In this document: positions 56,402-64,000 of the stretch, piece after piece | Layout of the letters: every line of letters starts with the position of its first letter | Numbering within the stretch: position 1 is the stretch's first letter | Assembly: GCA_027624855.1 (NCBI GenBank) | Contig: JAQBTQ010000015.1 | Coordinates: 1-64,000, forward strand | Reading direction: 5' to 3' | Length of the DNA stretch: 64,000 nucleotides | From: Bacteroidota bacterium | Lineage (GTDB): Bacteria; Bacteroidota; Bacteroidia; Flavobacteriales_D; Sanyastnellaceae | The notes under the pieces: generated by a model | What the model saw: only the letters and a program-made list of their open reading frames with translations | The model's database searches: none | Told to the model about the DNA's origin: nothing | Position numbers and translations under genes: made by a program

Positions 56402-56409
56402 CATCTTTG
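56402..56409 (+). promoter_or_regulatory. Promoter-like box of the sodium symporter gene (CATCTTTG)
   Basis: CATCTTTG (first base off consensus) is followed by AACC and ATG, keeping the 4-nt gap. Confidence 0.4.
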
Positions 56410-56413
56410 AACC

Positions 56414-57889
56414 ATGAATCCCACATTGGTCCTTCTCATTTTCGTAGGATATGTCCTCCTTCTTCTTGGTATTGCCCATCTGACCTCAACAAAAGGTCAA
56501 ACAGCGAATGGAAATGCGCAATTCTTCATTGCTGAAAAGGCTGCGCCCTGGTACGCTGTGGCATTTGGCATGATTGGAGCTTCGTTGAGTGGGGTCACCT
56601 TCATAAGCGTTCCTGGATGGGTCGAATCGAGCGGATTCACCTACATGCAGATGGTGTTGGGTTATTTGGTGGGTTACGGGTTCATTATGTTGGTCCTTTT
56701 GCCATTGTACTACCGAATGGGACTCACAAGCATCTATGGTTATTTCGGCAGTCGGTTCGGAAAAAATGCTTACCTCACAGGAGCAGGTTTTTTCATTTTG
56801 TCCCGGACCATTGGAGCTGCGTTTCGGCTTTTCTTGGTCGGTCTGGTTCTAAAATTATTCGTTTTAGAACCCTTAGGGTGGAATACCGGGATTGGCTATG
56901 CGTTGACCATTTTCGTCATCATTTCAGTTATTTGGGCCTACACAAAGCAAGGGGGATTGGGAACAATTGTCTGGACAGACACCCTGCAAACTGCAACCAT
57001 GCTCATTGCCGTCGCAGCCAGCGCATATGTGATCTCAACGGAATTGGGTTGGACAGGAAACGAGACCATTCAAAACATTCGCAGGAGCTCCATGAGCGAT
57101 TGGTTCATCTGGGACGATTGGAAGGCCTCAAATCATTTCATTAAACATTTTCTAGCCGGAGCTTTTGTCGCCGCAACCATGACGGGGATGGATCAAGACA
57201 TGATGCAAAAGAACCTCGCTTGCCGAAACCTCCGAGATGCTCGTTGGAACATGGGAACGCTGGCCATCACTTTGGTCTTCATCAATTTGCTTTTCTTATC
57301 CCTGGGCGTTTTGCTGTACACCTGGACGCAGAATCAAGGAATTGAGGTCGCCCAATCCGATAGCTTGTTTCCAACGGTTGCGCTCGGCGGGACGTTGGGC
57401 TTTGGGATTGCTTTGATGTTTTTAATCGGGTTATTGGCCTCAGCATTCAGCAGTGCGGATAGTGCCATGACTGCATTAACCACGTCAATTTGCATTGATG
57501 TTTTGAAAGTAGAAGAACGCCAAGAAAAAGAATCAGTTAGCCTCAGGAAAAAAGTACACGTGGGAGTCGCCTTGGCGCTATTTGGTGTGATTTTGATTTT
57601 TTCCGAAGTGAATGACACGAGTGTCGTAAAGGCAATCTTTACCGCTGCGAATTACACCTACGGCCCGATTTTAGGACTTTTCTGCTTTGGTTTACTCACT
57701 AAAAAAACACCTGTTGATCGCGCAATTCCATTTGTTGGTATCCTCAGCCCAGTCGCCTGTTATGGTCTTGAGTCCGCTTTGGTTCATTGCTTTGATTTTA
57801 GCTTTGGATTCGCTTTACTTCCCGTCAATGGAATCATCACCTTTATTGGTTTGCTATTGATCTCAAGAAAGAACGCCATCAATTTCTGA
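56414..57889 (+). CDS. Sodium:solute symporter (SSS family)
   Basis: 491 residues with about 13 membrane spans. The family core is present: FGMIGASLSGVTFISVPGWV (span 1), the substrate/Na+ region GTIVWTDTLQTATMLIAVAA, the GMDQDMMQKNLACRN loop and LLASAFSSADSAMTALTTSI (span 8, Na+ site). It imports an organic solute with Na+; the family covers proline, pantothenate, sugars, urea and others, so the substrate is unknown. Start ATG 56414 follows a promoter-like box. Confidence 0.93.
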   Translation: MNPTLVLLIFVGYVLLLLGIAHLTSTKGQTANGNAQFFIAEKAAPWYAVAFGMIGASLSGVTFISVPGWVESSGFTYMQMVLGYLVGYGFIMLVLLPLYYRMGLTSIYGYFGSRFGKNAYLTGAGFFILSRTIGAAFRLFLVGLVLKLFVLEPLGWNTGIGYALTIFVIISVIWAYTKQGGLGTIVWTDTLQTATMLIAVAASAYVISTELGWTGNETIQNIRRSSMSDWFIWDDWKASNHFIKHFLAGAFVAATMTGMDQDMMQKNLACRNLRDARWNMGTLAITLVFINLLFLSLGVLLYTWTQNQGIEVAQSDSLFPTVALGGTLGFGIALMFLIGLLASAFSSADSAMTALTTSICIDVLKVEERQEKESVSLRKKVHVGVALALFGVILIFSEVNDTSVVKAIFTAANYTYGPILGLFCFGLLTKKTPVDRAIPFVGILSPVACYGLESALVHCFDFSFGFALLPVNGIITFIGLLLISRKNAINF

Positions 57890-57920
57890 TGTGGTTTGTT
57901 TACCCTGTTTATCATCACAG

Positions 57921-57928
57921 TATTTTTG
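57921..57928 (+). promoter_or_regulatory. Promoter -7 box of the aminotransferase gene (TATTTTTG)
   Basis: Perfect TAnnTTTG match, 24 nt before the ATG at 57953; predicts a leader of roughly 18 nt. Confidence 0.6.
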
Positions 57929-57952
57929 CCTTTTCAAATTGTGAAGCTTAAT

Positions 57953-59149
57953 ATGGAAGAGCGAACCTCCCAGCTGTTAAACCGATTATCGGAGTCAGCG
58001 ACCATTGCAATGGCAAGAAAAGCGACGGAACTGAAAAACGCCGGCATCGATATCATTTCCCTTTCGTTAGGCGAGCCAGATTTTGATACTCCGAATGCAA
58101 TGAAAGCAGCAGGTATTGGGGCAATTGAGCAAAACATCACCCATTACACACCCGTTCCAGGGTTGCTCGATGTGCGTGAAGCCATTTGCATGAAATTCAA
58201 GCGTGACAACAACCTTGATTTCTCGCCAGATCAAATCGTCGTATCCAATGGTGCAAAGCAAAGCATCACCAATGTTGTTTTGTCTCTTGTGGATCCTGGG
58301 GAAGAAGTCATCCTTCCTGCGCCCTATTGGGTAAGTTATGCTGACATGGTCGCTTTCGCCGGTGGAACCTCAAAAATCATTTCAACGAAGATTGAGCATG
58401 ACTTCAAAATTCAACCAGAAGAATTAGAGTCCGCGATTTCAGACAAAACACGATTGATGATTTACTCATCTCCTTGCAATCCTTCTGGATCTGTTTATAC
58501 CAAGGAAGAAATCGAGGGGTTGGCGGAAGTTTTGGAGCGTCACCCCCATGTTTACGTAATCAGTGATGAAATTTATGAACTCATCAACTTCACTGGAAAT
58601 CATTATTCTATTGGCGCCATTGAAAGCCTAAAAAATCGCGTTATCACTGTGAACGGCGTATCCAAAGGATTTGCAATGACCGGCTGGAGACTTGGGTACA
58701 TTGGTGCACCTCTATGGGTGGCAAAGGCTTGTTCCAAAATTCAGGGACAGGTTACCTCAGCGCCTTGCAGCATTGCTCAAGTTGCCGCTGGAGCTGCTGT
58801 TCAATCGAATCCTGAAATCGCCGCAGGCATGACTGCTGCATTTCTGACACGCAGGGATTTGATGATCGCAGGCTTGAAGGCCATTCCAGGCTTAAAAGTC
58901 AACAAACCCATGGGAGCTTTCTATTTGTTCCCTGATGTCAGCGCATTATTCGGAAAGTCCAATGGAGAAAGGGTCATCGAAAATGCTGAAGATTTTGCCA
59001 TGTACCTCCTTGAAGAAGCGCATGTAGCAACAGTGGGAGGAACTGCATTTGGCACGCCCGAATGCATTCGGCTTTCCTATGCCGCCTCGGAGGAACAGCT
59101 GAAAGAAGCCATCCGCAGGATTTCCAAGGCAGTTGAAGCGCTTCAATAA
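57953..59149 (+). CDS. aspC: Aspartate aminotransferase (PLP class I, subgroup I-gamma)
   Basis: 398 residues from ATG 57953 (MEERTSQLLNRLSESATIAM); the longer reading adds an unsupported hydrophobic N-terminus. The PLP-lysine motif is VNGVSKGFAMTGWRLGY (Lys forming the Schiff base). YSSPCNPSGSVYTKEEI and EIYELINF also fit. It interconverts aspartate and 2-oxoglutarate with oxaloacetate and glutamate; related prephenate aminotransferases share this fold. It stands between the symporter and hldE. Confidence 0.93.
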   Translation: MEERTSQLLNRLSESATIAMARKATELKNAGIDIISLSLGEPDFDTPNAMKAAGIGAIEQNITHYTPVPGLLDVREAICMKFKRDNNLDFSPDQIVVSNGAKQSITNVVLSLVDPGEEVILPAPYWVSYADMVAFAGGTSKIISTKIEHDFKIQPEELESAISDKTRLMIYSSPCNPSGSVYTKEEIEGLAEVLERHPHVYVISDEIYELINFTGNHYSIGAIESLKNRVITVNGVSKGFAMTGWRLGYIGAPLWVAKACSKIQGQVTSAPCSIAQVAAGAAVQSNPEIAAGMTAAFLTRRDLMIAGLKAIPGLKVNKPMGAFYLFPDVSALFGKSNGERVIENAEDFAMYLLEEAHVATVGGTAFGTPECIRLSYAASEEQLKEAIRRISKAVEALQ

Positions 59150-59160
59150 CGCAGCTGAGT

Positions 59161-59168
59161 TAACTTCG
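59161..59168 (+). promoter_or_regulatory. Promoter-like box of the hldE kinase gene (TAACTTCG)
   Basis: TAACTTCG is followed by TAGC and the ATG at 59173, one base off TAnnTTTG, with the recurrent 4-nt gap. Confidence 0.45.
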
Positions 59169-59172
59169 TAGC

Positions 59173-60189
59173 ATGGATGCTTTAGCAGCCTTACACAATA
59201 CCGATCAAGTTACAGCCCTGGTAATCGGAGATGTAATGCTCGATTCCTACCTAGTAGGCCACGTCAACCGTATTTCTCCGGAAGCTCCTGTTCCAGTCGT
59301 GGATGTAAAAATGCGAGAACAGCGATTGGGGGGTGCAGCCAATGTGGTAAAAAATCTAGTCGCTCTAGGCGCCAAGGTTCATTTAAGTGCGGTCATTGGT
59401 GAAGATGCTGCAGGAAATGAAATCAAGACATTGCTGCAAAACATGAATGTGCAGACGAATGGATTGATCACTTGCACAGATCGGCCTACGCCGGTAAAAA
59501 CGAGAATCATCAGCAACGGACAACAATTACTGCGAGTCGATGAGGAACAGACGCATGGTATCGAAGAATCGCAATCACTAGAACTCATAAACCATTGCGA
59601 ACGCATACTGAAGGAAGAACGCATCGATGTGGTGATTTTCGAAGATTACGATAAAGGAACTTTGACTACTGAAGTCATTGAACGAATCATCCAATGCTGT
59701 TCTAAACTGAATATTCTCACTGCGGTTGATCCAAAATTTCGAAATTTCAGGAGCTACCAAGGCGTCACCTTGTTTAAACCAAACTTCAAGGAATTGACCG
59801 AGGGCTTGGGAATTGCAATCCACAAGTCCTCCGATGAAAGCCTTTACCAGTCCATTCAAAAACTCCACTCCCTGCTGAAACCACAAATATCGATGGTGAC
59901 CCTCAGCGAACGTGGAGTGAGCGTCAGTGCGCCAGACCGTGGCCTAGAATTTAAACGCATTCCAGCATTTGAAAGAGAGATTACTGACGTTAGCGGTGCA
60001 GGTGACGCTGTCATTGCAGTTGCAAGTGTCTTATTGGCTCTGGAGGTACCGATTGAAGAATTGGCTGCCGTTTCAAATCTCGCCGGAGGATTGGTATGTG
60101 AACGTGTCGGTGTGGTTCCAGTCGATCGATTGGAGCTGTTGAATGAGTGGGAATTGTACCTCTCCAAGATCAATACACCATTGACCTGA
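59173..60189 (+). CDS. D-glycero-beta-D-manno-heptose-7-phosphate kinase (RfaE/HldE domain I, PfkB family)
   Basis: 338 residues. The N-terminal signature VIGDVMLDSYLVGHVNRISP, the RLGGAANVVKNL element and the PfkB ATP motif DVSGAGDAVIAVA are intact. It phosphorylates heptose-7-phosphate in ADP-heptose synthesis for the LPS inner core. The cytidylyl/adenylyl (domain II) half of fused HldE is absent, as is common where rfaE1 and rfaE2 are separate genes. Followed by trkH after 2 bp. Confidence 0.92.
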   Translation: MDALAALHNTDQVTALVIGDVMLDSYLVGHVNRISPEAPVPVVDVKMREQRLGGAANVVKNLVALGAKVHLSAVIGEDAAGNEIKTLLQNMNVQTNGLITCTDRPTPVKTRIISNGQQLLRVDEEQTHGIEESQSLELINHCERILKEERIDVVIFEDYDKGTLTTEVIERIIQCCSKLNILTAVDPKFRNFRSYQGVTLFKPNFKELTEGLGIAIHKSSDESLYQSIQKLHSLLKPQISMVTLSERGVSVSAPDRGLEFKRIPAFEREITDVSGAGDAVIAVASVLLALEVPIEELAAVSNLAGGLVCERVGVVPVDRLELLNEWELYLSKINTPLT

Positions 60190-60191
60190 AC

Positions 60192-62018
60192 ATGCAATTC
60201 CAAGAATTCAGGGAACGGGTAAATGTATTTCTATACGGCTCCAAAAACGGAGTTTTAGCCAGCTTGAAAGCCCTCAACCTGTTGGTTTCGGTATCGGCAT
60301 TATTTGTCTTGGCGATTTACTACGGATTCCCAAATGAATCTGACACCGCGACTCAACTTCTCCAGTTTGTGAAGTTCTCATTCGGGTTTTACGTATTCCA
60401 ATATTTAACCCGCCTGCTTTACGATTTTCAACCGCGTGAATTCTTGAAGAGAACGTGGTTTGAAGGGGCCGTTATGACCGTTCTAGTCGTGGAAGGTATC
60501 AGTGATTTACTGACTGGCGAATTGGTTATAGGAAAGTTCACTCAATCAATTGGATTTGACTCAATATCAGATTTTTATACAATATTTATACAAGGGTATT
60601 TTTTCACGATTGTCGTAGCAGAAATTTTTAGAGGCGGACGTGTCTTACCACGGATTCGACTCAATCCCGCCGTGATATTTATCATGAGTTTTTTGGGCTT
60701 AATCGCCATTGGTACGGTTTTGTTGATGCTCCCAGAAATGACTACTGCTGATGGCAGCATGCGGTTCCTTGATGCATTGTTTACATCGACCAGTGCGACC
60801 TGTGTAACCGGCCTTATGGTGGTTGATACCGTTACTTATTTCACATTCAAAGGGCAAGTTGTTCTGTTGCTTCTCATTCAATTGGGTGGTTTGAATCTCG
60901 TAGCTTTTGGGTCGTTTCTGGTTCTTGCTTCAAAATTTGGGTTGGGAGTTCGTCAACACGAAGTCATCGAAGATTTCGTCAATCGCAACACTTTCAATGC
61001 AAGCGCAGGATTATTGCGCAAGGTGCTCCTTTGGTGCTTCACAATAGAAGTGGCTGGCGCCATTGCGATGCACTTGACTTGGGGGGCTGCACTTGATCAT
61101 TTAAGCACTGGTAAACAATGGTTTTATTCGATTTTCCACTCTGTTTCAGCATTCAATAATGCCGGTATTTCGCTCTTTACGGATGGCTTTGCGAATCATG
61201 CCGTGGCAGCACATTATATGACACATTGGGTTATCACCTTATTGGTCTTTTTCGGTGCATTGGGCATGGTTGCAATTTTCGACCTTTTCGACGTTCAGCG
61301 GCTTCGAGATCGCATGACGCACCCCTGGAAGCAAATTGGATTTGCAACAAAAATTGCCCTTTACTTTTCTGTTGGTCTCGTGCTCATTGGGGCGCTCGGA
61401 TATTGGCTGCTCGAGCGAGACACTTCCATGCAAGGCCTGAGCGCATTTGGCCAAGTGACCACCGCATTTTTCCAAAGCGCCACTCGAACCAGTGGATTTA
61501 ACACCGTCGATATTGGAAGCTTGGGCATTCCCATATTGTTTCTTCTGATTATTTTGATGTTCATCGGTTCGTCATCCAGTTCGACGGGCGGAGGGATAAA
61601 GACTTCTACCCTGGCAATTGTCATGGCCGACGTTTGGAGAACGGTTAGAAACTTTGATCATGTGCAGCTTTTCAAGCGTACCATTCCTGCAGTGTTGCGT
61701 TCTAGAGCCTATAGCGTGCTATTGTTCTTCTTAATTGGAAACACCCTGTCCATTTTTCTGTTAACGATTACAGAATCCCACATTCTAGAAATGAGTGGAC
61801 GAGGCATCATGGATCTTATCTTCGAAGAAGTCAGCGCATTTGGAACCGTTGGACTCAGTACCGGTATCACGGCGTCATTAAGCCCTATCGGTAAGGTCAT
61901 CATCATGTTGAGCATGTTTATTGGACGGGTCGGAACGTTAACCGTGGCCTATGCTATCGGAGGGCGAATTACGAAGACCCACATCAAATACCCTGAAGGC
62001 CACACGATGGTCGGATAA
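60192..62018 (+). CDS. Potassium uptake channel subunit, TrkH/KtrB family
   Basis: 608 residues from ATG 60192. Residues 1-150 are an N-terminal extension with about four extra hydrophobic helices, not in E. coli TrkH or KtrB. The conserved K+-selectivity region follows as repeated M1-P-M2 units: TSTSATCVTGLMV, SAFNNAGISLF, TRTSGFNTVDIG and TVGLSTGITASL, with the filter glycine in each. TrkA/KtrA is not nearby. It mediates Na+/H+-coupled K+ uptake with a cytoplasmic TrkA partner. Confidence 0.92.
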   Translation: MQFQEFRERVNVFLYGSKNGVLASLKALNLLVSVSALFVLAIYYGFPNESDTATQLLQFVKFSFGFYVFQYLTRLLYDFQPREFLKRTWFEGAVMTVLVVEGISDLLTGELVIGKFTQSIGFDSISDFYTIFIQGYFFTIVVAEIFRGGRVLPRIRLNPAVIFIMSFLGLIAIGTVLLMLPEMTTADGSMRFLDALFTSTSATCVTGLMVVDTVTYFTFKGQVVLLLLIQLGGLNLVAFGSFLVLASKFGLGVRQHEVIEDFVNRNTFNASAGLLRKVLLWCFTIEVAGAIAMHLTWGAALDHLSTGKQWFYSIFHSVSAFNNAGISLFTDGFANHAVAAHYMTHWVITLLVFFGALGMVAIFDLFDVQRLRDRMTHPWKQIGFATKIALYFSVGLVLIGALGYWLLERDTSMQGLSAFGQVTTAFFQSATRTSGFNTVDIGSLGIPILFLLIILMFIGSSSSSTGGGIKTSTLAIVMADVWRTVRNFDHVQLFKRTIPAVLRSRAYSVLLFFLIGNTLSIFLLTITESHILEMSGRGIMDLIFEEVSAFGTVGLSTGITASLSPIGKVIIMLSMFIGRVGTLTVAYAIGGRITKTHIKYPEGHTMVG

Positions 62019-62022
62019 TTCA

Positions 62023-62781
62023 ATGGGAACAAGAGTCACCCCCTACACCCAGCCTGAACAGGAATCAAAGAAGCGACAAGTTGCGCGAATGTTCGATAAC
62101 ATCGCTCACAGCTATGATTTCTTGAATCATTTCTTTTCGCTTGGCATTGATGTGCTCTGGAGAAAGCGTGCAATCAAAATATTGAAAGCACACTTGAAAG
62201 AAAGCGGCACACAGGACAATCTCCATATCATGGACATGGCTACCGGTACTGCAGATTTTGCAATGGAAACCATGCGAATTGGCGGGGAAAACCTTCGAAT
62301 AACGGGTGTTGACATTTCCCCAGGAATGCTGGAAGTTGGAAGAAAAAAAGTGGAGCGCAAAGGCTGGAGCGATTCGATTGCGCTGATTGAAGGGGATAGC
62401 GCTGATCTGCCATTTAATGATGAAACTTTTGATGCGTACACAGTCGCTTTCGGTGTCAGAAATTTTGAATTCTTGGAGCAAGGCCTGATAGAAATGCGAA
62501 GAACCTTGCGGCAGGATGGCTTGGGCATCGTTCTTGAATTTTCAAAGCCCCGCTATTTTCCTCTCAAACAAATTTTCCATTTTTATTTCCATTGGCTGAT
62601 GCCCACAATGGGTAAATTGGTCTCAAAGGATGCCTCCGCTTACTCCTATTTACCTGAGAGTGTGGATGCATTTCCCGAAGGAGATCAATTCCTGAGCATT
62701 ATGGAAGAATGTGGTTATCGCTCTTGCAAAACCATCAGATTAACGGGTGGGATCGCAAGTATCTACACAGGAATCAAGTGA
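62023..62781 (+). CDS. ubiE: Demethylmenaquinone methyltransferase (UbiE/MenG)
   Basis: 252 residues from ATG 62023 (MGTRVTPYTQPEQESKKRQV); a longer reading overlaps trkH. The family motifs are MFDNIAHSYDFLNHFFSLGI, the SAM-binding MDMATGTADFAMETMRIG, and FEDT-like VAFGVRNFEFLEQGL. It methylates demethylmenaquinone to menaquinone, the quinone used by Bacteroidota. Its TGA overlaps the GTG of aroA. Confidence 0.94.
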   Translation: MGTRVTPYTQPEQESKKRQVARMFDNIAHSYDFLNHFFSLGIDVLWRKRAIKILKAHLKESGTQDNLHIMDMATGTADFAMETMRIGGENLRITGVDISPGMLEVGRKKVERKGWSDSIALIEGDSADLPFNDETFDAYTVAFGVRNFEFLEQGLIEMRRTLRQDGLGIVLEFSKPRYFPLKQIFHFYFHWLMPTMGKLVSKDASAYSYLPESVDAFPEGDQFLSIMEECGYRSCKTIRLTGGIASIYTGIK

Positions 62782-64000
62782 ACATTCGAGTTTTCCCGTC
62801 AGAATTGAGGGGGAGTGTTTCCGCCCCTCCATCAAAATCTGTAATGCAAAGAATGGTCGCTGGGGCGCTATTGGCAGATGGCACAAGCATCATCCACAAC
62901 ATATCGCAATCTGATGACTGCACAGCGGCCTTGCAATTGGCAGCTCAATTAGGCGCAGAAATAGAGATCGACGAAACCTCCTTAAAGATCACTGGTGTTG
63001 GCGGAAATTTGCAACCTCGGACGGAAACGCTTCACGTTGGAGAGTCAGGATTATCTGCCCGATTATTCACGGCCATTGCAGGATTGGCAACTCCGCCATT
63101 AAGCATTGACGGAGAAAAATCAATTCGTGGTCGTCCCATGGATGATTTAGCCTCTGTTTTTGAACAACTCAAAGGTCACTTGACGACCACAAACGGGTCG
63201 TTCCCATTGCATATTCAGAAAGGAATTCGAAGTGGTGATGCTTCGCTGAATGGGAGTATTTCCAGTCAATTCCTTACGGGGTTGCTGTTCACCCTTCCCA
63301 ATTTATCTGGCAACTCCTCCCTTTTTATTCAACAATTGAAGAGCGCTCCTTATGTGCAATTAACCCTTGAAATCCTGGAAGACTTTGGGATTAAAATTGA
63401 TCATGACGAGAGCTTTCAGCGGTTTCATATTGAAGGCCCGCAAAAATTCGATCCAATCGAAACCGTAGTAGACGGAGATTGGTCTGGCGCTGCGGCAATT
63501 GCCGTGGCAGGCATGCTCTGCGCAAGTGATTCGATTGGAATTTCCGGACTTGATAACCAATACACCCAAGCTGACGAGGCTATAAGGGGTGCCTTATTGT
63601 TTGCAGGAGGTGCTCTTTCTGGGACTGAGGACGGCATTCAAATCGCAAGGAGACCCGTTCGGGCATTCAATCTGGATTTGACGGAATCACCGGATTTGTT
63701 TCCTGTTCTGGCGGCATTGGCGGCGCATGGTAAGAAACCCTCTCGCATCCAAGGGATACATCGGCTCTACCAAAAAGAATCAAATCGCGCTCAAACCATT
63801 CAATCAGAATGGAAAAAATTTGGGATCAAGGTCGAATTGGACGAAGCCTCTGATGCCATGATCGTATATCCAGGAAAGGAGATCGTGAATGAACCGATGA
63901 CAATTGAAACTTATGGTGACCATCGGATTGCCATGGCAACAACCATTTTGGCCATGGCAGGGAAGGCTTCTGCAATCATTAAGGATGCAGAATGCGTTGC
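62778..64000 (+). CDS. aroA: 3-phosphoshikimate 1-carboxyvinyltransferase (EPSP synthase), partial
   Basis: The gene starts at a GTG overlapping the ubiE stop (GTGA) and is cut by the right edge after about 407 codons. Motifs: APPSKSVMQRMVAGALLADG (S3P binding, SKS), GESGLSARLFTAIAG, SSQFLTGLLFTLP, DGDWSGAAAIAVAG, LTESPDLFPVLAALAAHG, KESNRAQ and TYGDHRIAMATTILA. It joins shikimate-3-phosphate with PEP to make EPSP. The start is MNIRVFPSELRGSVSAP; only the last few tens of residues are missing. The sequence is divergent from E. coli AroA but has all the catalytic blocks. Confidence 0.92.
   Translation, partial: MNIRVFPSELRGSVSAPPSKSVMQRMVAGALLADGTSIIHNISQSDDCTAALQLAAQLGAEIEIDETSLKITGVGGNLQPRTETLHVGESGLSARLFTAIAGLATPPLSIDGEKSIRGRPMDDLASVFEQLKGHLTTTNGSFPLHIQKGIRSGDASLNGSISSQFLTGLLFTLPNLSGNSSLFIQQLKSAPYVQLTLEILEDFGIKIDHDESFQRFHIEGPQKFDPIETVVDGDWSGAAAIAVAGMLCASDSIGISGLDNQYTQADEAIRGALLFAGGALSGTEDGIQIARRPVRAFNLDLTESPDLFPVLAALAAHGKKPSRIQGIHRLYQKESNRAQTIQSEWKKFGIKVELDEASDAMIVYPGKEIVNEPMTIETYGDHRIAMATTILAMAGKASAIIKDAECV

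Noticed and set aside
60575-60881. Antisense open frames inside trkH and other large genes
   Set aside because: They lie entirely opposite strong conserved genes, have no family motifs, and follow the codon pattern of the real gene.

Overview
The window reads as the chromosome of a Bacteroidota bacterium, most likely a free-living (probably aquatic) member of Flavobacteriales. Supporting signs are a type IX secretion (T9SS) C-terminal sorting domain, an S46 dipeptidyl-peptidase, two-domain YidC, DUF4199, DUF2520, DUF4920 and DUF6438 proteins, a CXXXY-type CcmE, promoters of the Bacteroidota form TAnnTTTG, and almost no Shine-Dalgarno sequences. No phage, insertion sequence, integrase, CRISPR array, rRNA or tRNA gene was seen. 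Coding density is very high: no gene-free stretch exceeds about 150 bp.

Layout: 1-5.3 kb holds an ECF sigma factor with a membrane partner (minus), mnmA, and a large modular T9SS cargo protein with a Kazal-like domain. 5.3-9.2 kb holds a GT2 glycosyltransferase, a DUF4199 protein, the SRP RNA, accC and a sirtuin. 9.3-20.9 kb is a long plus-strand run: exonuclease, ccmB-C-D-E-F, a DUF2520 protein, kdsC, yidC, a DUF6438 lipoprotein and an S46 peptidase, ending at a strong terminator. 20.9-24.8 kb holds ppc (minus), then trmD and rplS. 24.8-29 kb holds ftcD and hutI (minus, histidine degradation) and aroC. 29-38 kb holds a DAACS symporter, a PorE-like TPR/propeller/OmpA protein, a DUF4920 lipoprotein, and a TPR protein coupled to an outer-membrane barrel. 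38-41 kb holds gyrB, with a short upstream ORF, and an SDR. 41-47 kb (minus) is hutH followed by a MacAB-like export system of ATPase, two permeases and adaptor. 47-50.4 kb holds an M16-like/LolA-like protein, an FtsE-type ATPase and a glycosyltransferase. 50.4-56.4 kb (minus) is a five-gene run of recR, a GT2 fusion, an E2 acyltransferase, an exonuclease and a GT4. 56.4-64 kb (plus) holds a Na+:solute symporter, an aminotransferase, the heptose kinase domain of hldE, trkH, ubiE/menG and a partial aroA.

How the genes work together: ccmB-F mature c-type cytochromes. hutH, hutI and ftcD are three of the four histidine-to-glutamate steps, split between two loci. kdsC and hldE feed the LPS inner core. 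aroC and aroA belong to the shikimate pathway. The T9SS cargo and the PorE-like protein point to an active type IX secretion system encoded elsewhere.

The most striking signal is a start-site pattern. Nine promoter-proximal genes carry a TAnnTT box ending exactly 4 nt before the start codon, and two more carry a near-match at the same distance. This predicts leaderless mRNAs. Downstream genes instead often start at 4-nt NTGA overlaps with the preceding stop codon. Two divergent promoter pairs share an identical 21-bp box-to-box gap. Apart from this, the window is mostly housekeeping, and I did not find a clear new defence or mobile system.
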